DNA of 64,000 nucleotides from Halopseudomonas pertucinogena (GTDB lineage Bacteria; Pseudomonadota; Gammaproteobacteria; Pseudomonadales; Pseudomonadaceae). The stretch is from positions 744,001 through 808,000 of the forward strand of contig NZ_BMNN01000001.1 of assembly GCF_014646575.1 (NCBI RefSeq), given 5' to 3'. The position numbers and the translations under genes are program-made. Position 1 is the first letter of the stretch. Each line of letters begins with the position of its first letter. Shown piece after piece: positions 33,622-42,362 of this stretch. The notes beneath the pieces were generated by a model. It ran no database searches. It saw nothing but the letters and a program-made list of their open reading frames with translations, and was not told the DNA's origin.

Positions 33622-34671
33622 TTACTTGCGCTGCGCAATCTCCCAGCCGACGTCGGCCAGCAGGCTGGCACGCTTGCCGACTTCGAGTGCGTCGGCGTTG
33701 CTGGCGTTGCCCTGCAATGCGCGATGGTAGACGCCCTGGAGGATGGCAGCCAGGCGGAACAGGGAGAAGGCCAGGAAGAAGTTCCAGTCGGGTACCTCGG
33801 TACGGCCGGTGAACTCGCAGTACCAGTCCAGAACCTGTTGTTCCTCGGGTACGTTGTACTCCTTCAGGTTCAGCCCCTTCAGGCCGCGCATGCCTTCAAG
33901 ACCGGTGCTCTGGTGGTAGGGCAGGCAGCAATAGGCCAGATCCGACAGCGGGTGGCCCAGTGTCGCCAGCTCCCAATCGAGGATGGCGACCACTTCCGGC
34001 CGCTCCGGATGCAGGATCAGGTTGCCGATACGGAAATCACCATGGGCAATGGTGGTGAAGTCGTCCTGCGGCGCATTTTTCGGCAGCCAGTCCATGAGGG
34101 CATCCATGGACGGCATGTCACCGGTGCGGCTGGCTTCGAACTGACCGCTCCAGCGCTTGATCTGGCGTGCCACGTAGCCTTCATGCCGGCCGTAGTTTTC
34201 CAGGCCGACCGCCTTCCAGTCGACATTGTGCAGCCGCGCCATGGTCTCGATCATCGAGCGGTGGATCGGCATGCGCTGGTCGGCGCTGACGCTTTCCAGC
34301 AGCGGGTGCGAATGCACCCGACCTTCCACATGATCCATGATGTAGAACGCCGTGCCGATGACCTCGGGGTCCTCGCAGAGCAGCCGTGCAGCGGGTACCG
34401 GCACGCCGGTATCACCCAGCGCGCTGATCACCTGATATTCGCGCTCGACCATGTGGGCCGACGGCAGCAGCTTGCCCGGCGGTTTCTTGCGCAGCACGTA
34501 GCGCTTCTCGCCGATGGTCAAAAGGAAGGTCGGGTTGGACTGACCGCCCTGGAATTGCTTGATCTGTATGCCGTGCTCGACGCCCGGTATGCGTCCTTTC
34601 AGATAGGCTGCCAGCTTCGCTTCATCGAAACGGTGGGCCGGCAGCACGTCGATCAGGATGGCTTCGCTCAT
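33622..34671 (-). CDS. APH-family phosphotransferase (ACAD10/11 kinase-domain or LvaA type)
   Basis: 349-residue aminoglycoside-phosphotransferase-fold kinase. Catalytic loop HGDFRIGN at residues 210-217, metal-binding DWELA at 232-236, nucleotide loop GGQSNPTF near 42-49. It resembles the kinase domain fused to the dehydrogenase in human ACAD10/11 and the separate LvaA kinase of P. putida, which phosphorylate the 4-hydroxyl of hydroxyacyl-CoAs. It is encoded two genes downstream of an ACAD10/11-like dehydrogenase, supporting the same chemistry here. Not an antibiotic resistance gene by context. The reaction is inferred from family and neighbours. Confidence 0.8.
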   Translation of the reverse strand: MSEAILIDVLPAHRFDEAKLAAYLKGRIPGVEHGIQIKQFQGGQSNPTFLLTIGEKRYVLRKKPPGKLLPSAHMVEREYQVISALGDTGVPVPAARLLCEDPEVIGTAFYIMDHVEGRVHSHPLLESVSADQRMPIHRSMIETMARLHNVDWKAVGLENYGRHEGYVARQIKRWSGQFEASRTGDMPSMDALMDWLPKNAPQDDFTTIAHGDFRIGNLILHPERPEVVAILDWELATLGHPLSDLAYCCLPYHQSTGLEGMRGLKGLNLKEYNVPEEQQVLDWYCEFTGRTEVPDWNFFLAFSLFRLAAILQGVYHRALQGNASNADALEVGKRASLLADVGWEIAQRK

Positions 34672-34764
34672 CTGGGGATTCCATGCTCTGGTTTTGTAAT
34701 GGTGTTCGCTGCCCTGAGCCTGCCACCGTGGCGAACAATTTGCCAGTGGGGCAGGCCTGCAGCA

Positions 34765-35529
34765 TCAGGTGATGGTATCGCCGCCGTCGGCAACGATGGT
34801 CTGGCCGGTCACATAGGCACCGGCACTGGAGGCCAGGAACAGGGCGACCCCGGCAATGTCCACCGGCTCGCCGACCCGGCGCAGCGGCAGGGACTGTTCG
34901 ACCCGGGTCAGACGGTCCGGGTCATCCAGCAGTGCCTGGGCAAAGTCGGTGCGGATGAGGCCCGGGGCAATGGCGTTGACGCGGATGTTCTGTGGCCCGT
35001 ATTCCAGTGCCAGGTTGCGTGCCAGCCCGGCTTCGGCCGCCTTGGACATGCCGTAGACGCCGATGTTGGCGCTGGCGCGGATGCCGGCAATGCTCGACAG
35101 CAGCACGATGGAGCCGCCGCCCAGGCGGGTCATCTGCGGGATGACCATGTTGCACAGCCAGAAGGTGCCCTTGACGTTGGTGCCCATGATCTTGTCGAAG
35201 GCCTCGTCACTGACTTCGGCGGTGGGGCCATAGACCGGGTTGGTGGCGGCATTGCACACCAGGATGTCGATCTTGCCCCAGGTATTGATGGTGGTGTCCA
35301 CCAGGTTCTGCAGCTGGGCCTTGTCGCCCACGTGGCAGGGAATCGCCAGCGCTTCGAAGCCCTGTGCCTGCAGTTCACCGGCCACCTTTTCACAGGCGTC
35401 GGCCTTGCGGCTGGAAATCACCACGCGCGCGCCGGCCCGGGCAAACTCCTCGGCGATGGATTTGCCGATGCCCTTGGTCGAGCCGGTAATGACGGCGACC
35501 TTGCCGGTCAGATCAAAAAGAGAGCTCAT
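34765..35529 (-). CDS. SDR family oxidoreductase (DHRS4-like)
   Basis: 254-residue classical SDR: TGSTKGIG cofactor motif near residue 15, CNAATNP (the NNAG position), catalytic Ser in VLLSSIAG and YGMSKAAEAGLARNLA. Substrate unknown; probably a hydroxyacyl-CoA or carbonyl intermediate of the pathway shared with the adjacent acyl-CoA dehydrogenase and kinase. It lies between those two genes on the same strand. Confidence 0.84.
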   Translation of the reverse strand: MSSLFDLTGKVAVITGSTKGIGKSIAEEFARAGARVVISSRKADACEKVAGELQAQGFEALAIPCHVGDKAQLQNLVDTTINTWGKIDILVCNAATNPVYGPTAEVSDEAFDKIMGTNVKGTFWLCNMVIPQMTRLGGGSIVLLSSIAGIRASANIGVYGMSKAAEAGLARNLALEYGPQNIRVNAIAPGLIRTDFAQALLDDPDRLTRVEQSLPLRRVGEPVDIAGVALFLASSAGAYVTGQTIVADGGDTIT

Positions 35530-35570
35530 GTGTGGCTCCTCTGGGATGGTTGTACAGACAATTGTCCTCT

Positions 35571-35596
35571 ATCGCTGCGGGTCGGCGCTCCTGCAG
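35571..35596 (-). repeat. REP-like element
   Basis: The reverse strand begins CTGCAGGAGCGCCGACCC, the same type as the REP elements at 41.3-41.5 kb. It lies between the acyl-CoA dehydrogenase and the SDR, inside the leftward gene cluster. Confidence 0.55.
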
Positions 35597-35667
35597 AAAA
35601 CGGACTGCAGGAACGCCGCCGGAACGCCGGACGGCCCCGGCGCGATGGCGCGCAGCACGCGCCCGGG

Positions 35668-36867
35668 TTATGACAGGTACTGACCCATCTCCATCTTGGC
35701 GATGGAGTTCAGGTGGACCTCATCCGGGCCATCGGCCAGGCGCAGGGTGCGGGCCTTGGCATAGGCGGAGGCGAGGAAGCTGTCCTGACATACGCCCTTG
35801 GCACCATGGATCTGGATGGCGCGGTCGATCACGTTGCACAGCATGGTCGGTGCCACGGCCTTGATCATGGCGATCTGCTGACGGGCGACCTTGTTGCCGT
35901 ACTTGTCCATGCTGCGGGCGGCATGCAGGGTCAGCAGGCGAGCCTGGTCGATCTCGCAGCGGGAGCGGGCGATCATCTCCGGCACGCTGCCCAGCTTGTA
36001 CATCGGCTTGCCGAAGGCAACGCGCTCGGCGGCGCGACGGCACATGGCTTCCAGCGCACGCTCGGCCTGGCCGATGGCGCGCATGCAATGGTGGATACGG
36101 CCCGGCCCGAGGCGACCCTGGGCAATCTCGAAGCCGCGGCCTTCACCCAGCAGGATGTTGGAAGCCGGTACTCGTACGTTTTCATAACGCACTTCGGCGT
36201 GGCCATGGGGAGCGTGGTCGTAACCGAACACGTGCAGATCGCGGACTACGGTGACACCGGGGGAGTCGAAGGGCACCAGGATCATGCTCTGCTGCAGGTG
36301 CTTGGGGGCATTCGGGTCGGTCTTGCCCATGACGATGGCGATCTTGCAGTTCTCGTTCATGGCTCCGGAAGACCACCACTTGGTGCCGTTGATCACGTAT
36401 TCGTCGCCTTCGCGGCGGATCTCGCACTGGATATTGGTGGCATCAGAGGAGGCAACGTCCGGCTCGGTCATGGAGAAGCAGGAGCGGATTTCCCCGGCCA
36501 GCAGCGGCTTGAGCCATTTTTCCTTATGCTCTTCGCTGCCGTAGCGCTCGATGGTTTCCATGTTGCCGGTGTCCGGCGCGTTGCAGTTGAACACCTCCGG
36601 AGCGAAGGAAACGCGACCCATGATCTCGCACAGGTGGGCATATTCCTCGTTGGTCAGGCCGGCGCCGCGCTCGGATTCGGGCAGGAACAGGTTCCACAGT
36701 CCCTGGCTGCGGGCCTTCTCCTTCAGCTCCTGAAGGATGGCCGGATGCCCCCACTTGTTCTGCTGCACCTGCTCATAGAACAGGGCTTCGTTGGGGTAGA
36801 TGTATTCATCCATGAAGGCTTCGAGTTTCTGCTTCAGATCCTGAATGCGGGGGCTGAGGTCGAACAT
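35668..36867 (-). CDS. Acyl-CoA dehydrogenase, ACAD10/11-like
   Basis: 399-residue FAD flavoprotein. It has the ACAD signatures [15 protein letters not shown] and [20 protein letters not shown], and the ACAD10/11-type segment [23 protein letters not shown]. Near the C terminus it reads [10 protein letters not shown] where ordinary ACADs have the EG(T) catalytic glutamate region. In LvaC and ACAD11 such enzymes act with a kinase on 4-hydroxyacyl-CoA. Start at ATG 36867, with AGGAG 5 bases upstream. First gene of the leftward cluster ACAD-SDR-kinase-SurE-SDR. Confidence 0.87.
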   Translation of the reverse strand: MFDLSPRIQDLKQKLEAFMDEYIYPNEALFYEQVQQNKWGHPAILQELKEKARSQGLWNLFLPESERGAGLTNEEYAHLCEIMGRVSFAPEVFNCNAPDTGNMETIERYGSEEHKEKWLKPLLAGEIRSCFSMTEPDVASSDATNIQCEIRREGDEYVINGTKWWSSGAMNENCKIAIVMGKTDPNAPKHLQQSMILVPFDSPGVTVVRDLHVFGYDHAPHGHAEVRYENVRVPASNILLGEGRGFEIAQGRLGPGRIHHCMRAIGQAERALEAMCRRAAERVAFGKPMYKLGSVPEMIARSRCEIDQARLLTLHAARSMDKYGNKVARQQIAMIKAVAPTMLCNVIDRAIQIHGAKGVCQDSFLASAYAKARTLRLADGPDEVHLNSIAKMEMGQYLS

Positions 36868-37048
36868 AATGGCTCCTTGCAAAGTCGGAGTAGATTGAAC
36901 CACAGTGAAAGGTGGTTGGTTGACGCTGACCATATAGAGGGACAGGCACGGGGAAAAGCATGTCCTTCGGTTGGAATGGAGGTGTATAAGCAAGTCTGAT
37001 AGGCCTGCCGCCTGCATGTCGAAACACACTCACCCCATGGAGTTAAGG

Positions 37049-37888
37049 ATGTTCAAGACGATCATTGGCGGGACTCTGATGCTCGCCGCCACCCTGGCCA
37101 GCGCCCAGGAATTCATCTCCGCACCGAGGCTGGACCCCCAGCATCAGGAGCAGCTCAGGCAGGCTGTGGGCAGCTCCCAGCGCACCATCAGCAATGTGAT
37201 GCGCGACGCCGGCAGGAACCCGGAACAGACGCTGAGCTTCTTTGCCGTCGAGCCGGGGCACACGGTGGTGGAGATCTGGCCGGGTGCCGGCTGGTACACC
37301 GAGATCCTGGCGCCGCTGCTGCGGGAAGAGGGCACCTACATAGCCGCGCACTTCGATCCCGAGAGTCCGGTGGAGTTCTTCCGCAACTCCCGGGCAGACT
37401 TCGAGAAGAAGCTCGAGCGCAGCCCCGAGGTCTATGACCGGGTGCAACTGACCGTACTCGACTTCGATCCGGATACCCCGATCGCCCCCGCGGGGTCCGC
37501 CGATCGGGTGCTGACCTTCCGCAATGTGCACAACTGGTTGAGCCAGGGGCGTGATGAAGCGGCACTGGTGTTCCGCAAGATGCATGCAGCGCTCAAGCCC
37601 GGCGGCATGCTCGGCCTGGTCGAGCACCGCGCGCGGATCGGCACTGACCTGGAAACCATGGTCAGGACCGGCTACGTGACCGAGGAGCTGGTTGTCGAGC
37701 TTGCCGAGGAGGCAGGCTTCGAACTGGTGGCGCGAAGCCCGGTCAACCAGAACCCCCAGGACAATACCGACCATCCGGAAGGCGTATGGACCCTGCCGCC
37801 GACCCTGCGGCTGGGCGACGAGAACCGCGCCCAGTATCTCGCGATAGGGGAGAGCGACCGGATGACATTGCTTTTCATAAAGAAGTGA
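37049..37888 (+). CDS. Exported methyltransferase-like protein (COG4798 type)
   Basis: 279-residue protein with a clear signal peptide, MFKTIIGGTLMLAATLASA, predicted to be cut before QEF, so it should act in the periplasm. The mature part resembles a class I SAM methyltransferase: VEIWPGAGWYTEILAPLL at the SAM loop, then FRNVHNWL and ALKPGGMLGLVEHRA. How a periplasmic enzyme would obtain SAM is unclear, so its true activity is open. Start at 37049 with GGAG and 6-base spacing; longer in-frame starts would bury the signal peptide. It is divergent from the ACAD gene. Confidence 0.78.
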   Translation: MFKTIIGGTLMLAATLASAQEFISAPRLDPQHQEQLRQAVGSSQRTISNVMRDAGRNPEQTLSFFAVEPGHTVVEIWPGAGWYTEILAPLLREEGTYIAAHFDPESPVEFFRNSRADFEKKLERSPEVYDRVQLTVLDFDPDTPIAPAGSADRVLTFRNVHNWLSQGRDEAALVFRKMHAALKPGGMLGLVEHRARIGTDLETMVRTGYVTEELVVELAEEAGFELVARSPVNQNPQDNTDHPEGVWTLPPTLRLGDENRAQYLAIGESDRMTLLFIKK

Positions 37889-38180
37889 TCTGAACGCGCG
37901 GTGGTCGTTCTGCCGCTGCGCTTCGCCCTGGCTCGAAACCGTCATAGCTGCAGCTGATGGTTCCGCATGTCATTTATTGATGCAGGGTTTTCGAAATCGA
38001 CTTTCGCTGTGCGGTCCTGATAATCTTGTGGCCAGTCCACTTGCGTATCGGCCCGACCGCCGTGGCGCTGGTTACCGACCACGTATTCCAGGATGAGATG
38101 GCCGTGCGTTACTCGATCTAACATCGTTGGCTTAACATGGGCGCGACCAGCGCGCCCCGCTTGAACACAGGAGCAGAACC
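37889..38180. other. Non-coding gap before the thiolase gene
   Basis: 292 bases without a supportable gene. A 60-codon reverse-strand frame (37942-38124) exists but has no ribosome site. The GAGCAG before the thiolase ATG may serve as its ribosome site. I see no clear promoter. Confidence 0.5.
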
Positions 38181-39365
38181 ATGACTGATGCAGTAATCGT
38201 ATCCACGGCCCGTACCGGCCTGGGCAAATCCTACCGCGGTGCACTGAACGACACCCACAGTGTGGACATGGCCGGTTTCGTCATCGAGCAAGCGGTCAAG
38301 CGCGCTGGTATCGACCCTGCGCTGGTGGAGGACGTGATCCTCGGGGCGACCTTCCATGAAGGCGCACAGGGCAAGAACATGGCCCGTCTGGCGGCCATTC
38401 GTGGCGGCCTGCCGGTCACCACCGCCGGCATGTCGCTGAACCGTTTCTGCAGCTCTGGTCTGCAGTCCATCGCCATCGCCGCCCAGCGCGTGGTGAGCGA
38501 GAAGATCCCGGCCATCGTTGCCGGTGGCGTCGAGTCGATCAGCCTGTGCCAGAACGACAAGATCAACATGTTCCGCGGTACCAACGAGTGGATCATGAAG
38601 AACAAGCCGGAACTGTACCTGTCCATGATCGAGACCGCCGACATCGTGGCTGCCCGCTACAACGTCAGCCGCGAGTCCCAGGACGAGTATTCGCTGATCA
38701 GTCAGCAGCGCGTTGCCGCTGGCCAGGAATCCGGCAAGTTCGACGACGAGATCGTGCCCTTCACCACCACCATGAAGGTACAGAACAAGGAAACCGGCGA
38801 GGTCTCCAGCCAGGAAGTGACCCTGACCCGCGACGAGTGCAACCGTCCGCAGACCACTCTGGAAGCACTGGCCGGCCTGCAGCCGGTACGTGGCCCGGAG
38901 CACTTCGTCACCGCCGGCAACGCCAGCCAGCTGTCCGACGGCGCGTCCGTATGTACCGTCATGAACAGCAAGGTTGCCGAGCAGCTGAACATCGAGCCCA
39001 TGGGCATCTTCCGCGGTTTCGCGGTTGCCGGCTGCGAGCCTGACGAAATGGGCATCGGCCCGGTCTTCGCCATTCCGCGTCTGCTCGAGCGCAACGGCCT
39101 CACCATGGACGATATCGGTCTGTGGGAGTTGAACGAAGCCTTCGCTTCCCAGGTTGTCTACTGCCGTGACCGTCTGGGCATCCCGATGGAAAACCTGAAC
39201 GTGAACGGTGGCTCCATCGCCATCGGCCACCCCTACGGTGTCACCGGCTCGCGCCTGACCGGCCATGCGCTGATCGAAGGCAAGCGCCGTGGCGTCAAGT
39301 ATGTGGTGGTGACCATGTGCATTGGTGGTGGCCAGGGTGCTGCCGGTCTGTTCGAGATCGTCTGA
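38181..39365 (+). CDS. Acetyl-CoA C-acyltransferase (thiolase)
   Basis: 394-residue thiolase that joins or cleaves acyl-CoA and acetyl-CoA, probably the last step of a beta-oxidation-type route. Catalytic residues are visible: nucleophile Cys90 in NRFCSSGLQ, His350 in [12 protein letters not shown] and Cys380 in [17 protein letters not shown] replaces the common GHPxGATG, a subfamily feature. It is followed by a terminator, then a second acyl-CoA dehydrogenase. Confidence 0.9.
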   Translation: MTDAVIVSTARTGLGKSYRGALNDTHSVDMAGFVIEQAVKRAGIDPALVEDVILGATFHEGAQGKNMARLAAIRGGLPVTTAGMSLNRFCSSGLQSIAIAAQRVVSEKIPAIVAGGVESISLCQNDKINMFRGTNEWIMKNKPELYLSMIETADIVAARYNVSRESQDEYSLISQQRVAAGQESGKFDDEIVPFTTTMKVQNKETGEVSSQEVTLTRDECNRPQTTLEALAGLQPVRGPEHFVTAGNASQLSDGASVCTVMNSKVAEQLNIEPMGIFRGFAVAGCEPDEMGIGPVFAIPRLLERNGLTMDDIGLWELNEAFASQVVYCRDRLGIPMENLNVNGGSIAIGHPYGVTGSRLTGHALIEGKRRGVKYVVVTMCIGGGQGAAGLFEIV

Positions 39366-39400
39366 TCCCGCAATAGACTGTAGGCTGCATGTTGCAAGCG

Positions 39401-39430
39401 AACCCGAGCCCTGCTCGGGTTTTGCTTTTA
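39401..39430 (+). terminator. Rho-independent terminator after the thiolase gene
   Basis: AACCCGAGC (39401-39409) pairs with GCTCGGGTT (39413-39421) around a 3-base loop, followed by a T-rich tract with one interruption (TTGCTTTT). Confidence 0.85.
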
Positions 39431-39474
39431 TGAAGCTGAATCGAATCTGTATGAGCTGACCCGGAGCATTTTGC

Positions 39475-41274
39475 ATGTCACAGAAGATCATCAACACCAA
39501 CGATCTTGCTTTTCTGTTGTACGAGCTGCTGGACGTCGAGCGTTTTACCGAATTTCCCCGCTATGCCGATCACAGCCGCGATACCTTCGACGCGGCCATC
39601 GAGCTGGCGCTCAAGGTGGGTGCCGAGACCTTCGCCCCCCATAACCATCTGTGCGACGGTGACGAGCCGCGCTTCGAGAATGGCAAGGTGGTGATCCGCC
39701 CGGAAGTATCCGAGGCTCTGGCGGTGCTGCGTGATACCGGTCTGATGGCAGCTGCGCAGGACTATGACCGCGGCGGCATGCAGCTGCCCTCGGTGATCGC
39801 GCAGACCTGTATCGGTCTGATCAAGGGTGCGAACGTCAGCACCCAGGCCTATGCTGGGCTGACCATCGCCGCCTGCAACCTGATCATGGCCCACGGCAGC
39901 GAGGAGTATAAGCGCCGCTTTGCCGAGCCGATGATGGCCGGCCGTTTCTTCGGCACCATGTGCCTGACCGAGCCCCAGGCCGGATCCTCCCTGGCTGACA
40001 TCAAGACCCGCGCCGTCCCCGCCGGCGACGGCAGCTACCGCATCACCGGCAACAAGATCTTCATCTCCGCCGGCGACCATGAACTGAGCGAGAACATCGT
40101 GCATCTGGTGCTGGCCAAGCTGCCCGATGCACCACCCGGCGTGAAGGGCATCTCGCTATTCATCGTTCCCAAGTTCCTGGTCAATGAAGACGGCTCCCTG
40201 GGCGAGCGCAACGATGTGACCCTGGCCGGGCTGATCCACAAGATGGGCTATCGCGGTACCACCTCGACCATGCTCAATTTCGGTGAGCAGGGCGGGGCGG
40301 TGGGGTATCTGGTGGGTGAGCCCCATCAGGGCCTGGCGCAGATGTTCCACATGATGAACGAGGCACGCATCGGTGTAGGCCTGGGTTCGGTGATGCTGGG
40401 CTACACCGGCTATCTGCACGCGCTGGAATATGCGCGGGAGCGCCGTCAGGGCCGGCCACTCAGAGAGCGTGACCCCCAGACGCCGATGATTCCCCTGATC
40501 GAGCACGCGGATATCCGGCGCATGCTGCTGTCGCAGAAAGCCTTCGTCGAGGGTGGACTGTCGCTGTGTCTGTATGCGGCGACCCTGTCGGATGAGAAGA
40601 AATACGCGGATGACCCGATGGTGCAGGAAGAGTCCGCCGGACTGCTTGAGCTGCTGATACCCATCGTCAAATCCTGGCCCTCGCAGTTCTGTGTGGAAGC
40701 CAACAGCCTGGCCATACAGGTGCATGGCGGCTACGGCTATACCCGGGAATACCCGGTGGAACAGTTCTACCGCGACAACCGTCTGAACCCCATCCACGAA
40801 GGAACCCATGGCATCCAGGGGCAGGATCTGCTGGGCCGCAAGGTGCCGATGCAGGACGGGCGTTTCTACAGGGCACTGGTACAGCGCATCCGCGACACCA
40901 TCAGCGAGTGCGCGGATGCGAAGGAGCTCGCCGCCTCCAGCACGCTGCTGGGAGATGCACTGGACACCCTTCAGCACGTGACCGAGGCATTGCAATCCAT
41001 GCGTCGAGAGGACCCCGAGCGGGCCCTGGCCAATGCCTACCTGTACATGGAGTGCTTCGGCCACGTGGTGGTCGGCTGGATGTGGCTGCGTCAGGCCCAG
41101 GCAGCGCTGCGCGGTCTGCAGCAGGACGGCACTCAGCAGAAGGCCTTTTATGAGGGCAAGCTGAAGACCTGCGAATACTTCCTGCGCTACGAATTGCCCA
41201 AGCCGCTGGCACTGGCGGGTGTGCTGGAAAACGCTGACCGCTCAACGCTGGAGATGCCCGAAGAGTGCTTCTGA
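39475..41274 (+). CDS. Acyl-CoA dehydrogenase, 600-residue DmdC/FadE-like class
   Basis: 599-residue acyl-CoA dehydrogenase with the longer C-terminal helical domain of the DmdC/FadE5-like class. The FAD region reads CLTEPQAGSSLADIKTRA; the catalytic base is Glu442 in NPIHEGTHGIQ. It oxidises an acyl-CoA to the enoyl-CoA; the chain length or special substrate cannot be read from sequence. It follows the thiolase with a terminator between, so it has its own transcript, but the pairing thiolase plus ACAD fits fatty-acid breakdown. Confidence 0.88.
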   Translation: MSQKIINTNDLAFLLYELLDVERFTEFPRYADHSRDTFDAAIELALKVGAETFAPHNHLCDGDEPRFENGKVVIRPEVSEALAVLRDTGLMAAAQDYDRGGMQLPSVIAQTCIGLIKGANVSTQAYAGLTIAACNLIMAHGSEEYKRRFAEPMMAGRFFGTMCLTEPQAGSSLADIKTRAVPAGDGSYRITGNKIFISAGDHELSENIVHLVLAKLPDAPPGVKGISLFIVPKFLVNEDGSLGERNDVTLAGLIHKMGYRGTTSTMLNFGEQGGAVGYLVGEPHQGLAQMFHMMNEARIGVGLGSVMLGYTGYLHALEYARERRQGRPLRERDPQTPMIPLIEHADIRRMLLSQKAFVEGGLSLCLYAATLSDEKKYADDPMVQEESAGLLELLIPIVKSWPSQFCVEANSLAIQVHGGYGYTREYPVEQFYRDNRLNPIHEGTHGIQGQDLLGRKVPMQDGRFYRALVQRIRDTISECADAKELAASSTLLGDALDTLQHVTEALQSMRREDPERALANAYLYMECFGHVVVGWMWLRQAQAALRGLQQDGTQQKAFYEGKLKTCEYFLRYELPKPLALAGVLENADRSTLEMPEECF

Positions 41275-41325
41275 GCATCGGCCGGGCTGCAAATACACGC
41301 CAGCCCGTCCGCGGATTCCACCACG

Positions 41326-41354
41326 CTGTAGGAGTCGCGACCCCGCGGGGATGG
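41326..41354 (+). repeat. REP element
   Basis: Begins CTGTAGGAGTCGCGACCCCG and is close to the copy at 41521-41549. The core CGACCCCGCGGGG can fold. This is one of three such elements in the 294-base gene-free gap between the ACAD gene and the methyltransferase gene. Confidence 0.75.
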
Positions 41355-41404
41355 CTGCCGCCTGGCAGCCTTGTGGGCTGGTTGCCGCTCTATGGTCGGT
41401 CTGC

Positions 41405-41434
41405 CCCCATCGCGCCGGGGTCGGCGCTCCCACA
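41405..41434 (-). repeat. REP element, inverted copy
   Basis: The reverse strand begins GTGTGGGAGCGCCGACCCCG, the mirror orientation of its two neighbours, giving a REP-REP-REP cluster of alternating orientation. Confidence 0.7.
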
Positions 41435-41520
41435 CTTCGGGGGCGTGGCCTTGCTTGGGTGGGTGAACCCGCCGTGATGCAGGACCAGTTTTCGGGAACT
41501 CTCGGCGATATTCAGGCGTT

Positions 41521-41549
41521 CTGTAGGAGCCGCGACCCCGCGGCGATGG
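41521..41549 (+). repeat. REP element
   Basis: Begins CTGTAGGAGCCGCGACCCCG, the clearest copy of the family, just after the 3' end of the convergent methyltransferase gene. Typical of pseudomonad intergenic REPs. Confidence 0.75.
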
Positions 41550-41568
41550 CGGGCGGCGCCCGCCCGGT

Positions 41569-42099
41569 TCATTGCTCGGCGGCGAGCTGCTGCTCCAGGG
41601 CGATCAACTGTTTCTTGCGTTCCACGCCCCAGCGGTAGCCCGAAATCCCTCCATCACTGCGCAGTACCCGGTGGCAGGGCACCACCATCGCCAGGGGGTT
41701 GGCTGCGCAGGCGCCTGCCACGGCACGTACCGCTGCCGGGTTGCCGGTGCGTTTTGCCAGTTCACTGTAGGTGATGGTCTGGCCGGCCGGGATCTTCGCC
41801 AGTTCAGCCCAGACCTTCTTCTGGAACGCGCTGCCACGGGCTGCCAGCGGTTGCTGCAGGTTCAGCTTGCCATGCGGGTGATCCACATAATGTAACAGCG
41901 CCTGCATATCCTGCTGCAGTCCTGTCTGGTCTTCTACCAAGGTTGCGGCCGGGAATCGTTGTTGCAGGTCCGCCACCATGGCGCTGTCATCATCGCCCAG
42001 CAATATGGCAGCCACACCATCCTCGCCCACTGCCAACAGCAGCCCGCCAAACTGGCAGTGACCGGTGGTGTAACGCAACTGTTCGGGCAGGGTTTTCAT
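41569..42099 (-). CDS. ogt: Methylated-DNA--protein-cysteine methyltransferase
   Basis: 176-residue suicide repair enzyme that moves the methyl group from O6-methylguanine to its own cysteine, Cys142 in the motif PCHRV. The DNA-binding part reads FQKKVWAELAKIPAGQTITYSELAKRTGNPAAVRAVAGACAANP in segments typical of Ogt and of the C-terminal half of Ada (ANPLAMVVPCHRVLRSDGGISGYRWG). No AdaA-type regulatory domain is attached. Start at 42099 has only a weak GGAC-like ribosome site. Confidence 0.88.
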   Translation of the reverse strand: MKTLPEQLRYTTGHCQFGGLLLAVGEDGVAAILLGDDDSAMVADLQQRFPAATLVEDQTGLQQDMQALLHYVDHPHGKLNLQQPLAARGSAFQKKVWAELAKIPAGQTITYSELAKRTGNPAAVRAVAGACAANPLAMVVPCHRVLRSDGGISGYRWGVERKKQLIALEQQLAAEQ

Positions 42100-42180
42100 G
42101 GTGGTGTCCAGTGGCTGGTTTATATCCAGTGTAGGGACATGGCGGGCCAGGTTCCATCCCCGGTAGGAACGAATAGCAGC

Positions 42181-42199
42181 GCGCCACGGGGTGTGGCGC
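42181..42199. other. Perfect hairpin in the ogt/copA gap
   Basis: GCGCCAC (42181-42187) pairs with GTGGCGC (42193-42199) around a 5-base loop in the divergent region upstream of ogt. Role unknown. Confidence 0.35.
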
Positions 42200-42297
42200 A
42201 CCTGCGCTACGCCTTCAGGGCGGCGGCCATACAGCCAGGGCGTCGGCGAGCAGGGGCTCGCCAACCCAAGGGTTCGCCAACCCCAGGGGTACACCGG

Positions 42298-42328
42298 TTG
42301 ACCCTGACATCATGGCAGGGTCTACTCT
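42298..42328 (+). promoter_or_regulatory. CueR-type (MerR family) promoter of copA
   Basis: -35 TTGACC (42298-42303) and -10 TACTCT (42323-42328) are 19 bases apart, the over-long spacing typical of MerR-family activation. The spacer region holds the dyad GACCCTG (42300-42306) and CAGGGTC (42316-42322), the arrangement of copper-responsive CueR operators. No cueR gene is present in the window, so the regulator would be encoded elsewhere. Confidence 0.8.
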
Positions 42329-42362
42329 CTTCAATACGTTAATCCTACGACACGGGTGCCCG

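Noticed and set aside
33622..34671. Aminoglycoside resistance gene, from the APH fold.
   Set aside because: Motifs and neighbours match the ACAD10/11-LvaA kinase group, not drug phosphotransferases.
37942..38124. A 60-codon reverse-strand frame in the gap before the thiolase gene.
   Set aside because: It has no ribosome site and no recognisable protein pattern, and frames of this length are common by chance in GC-rich DNA.
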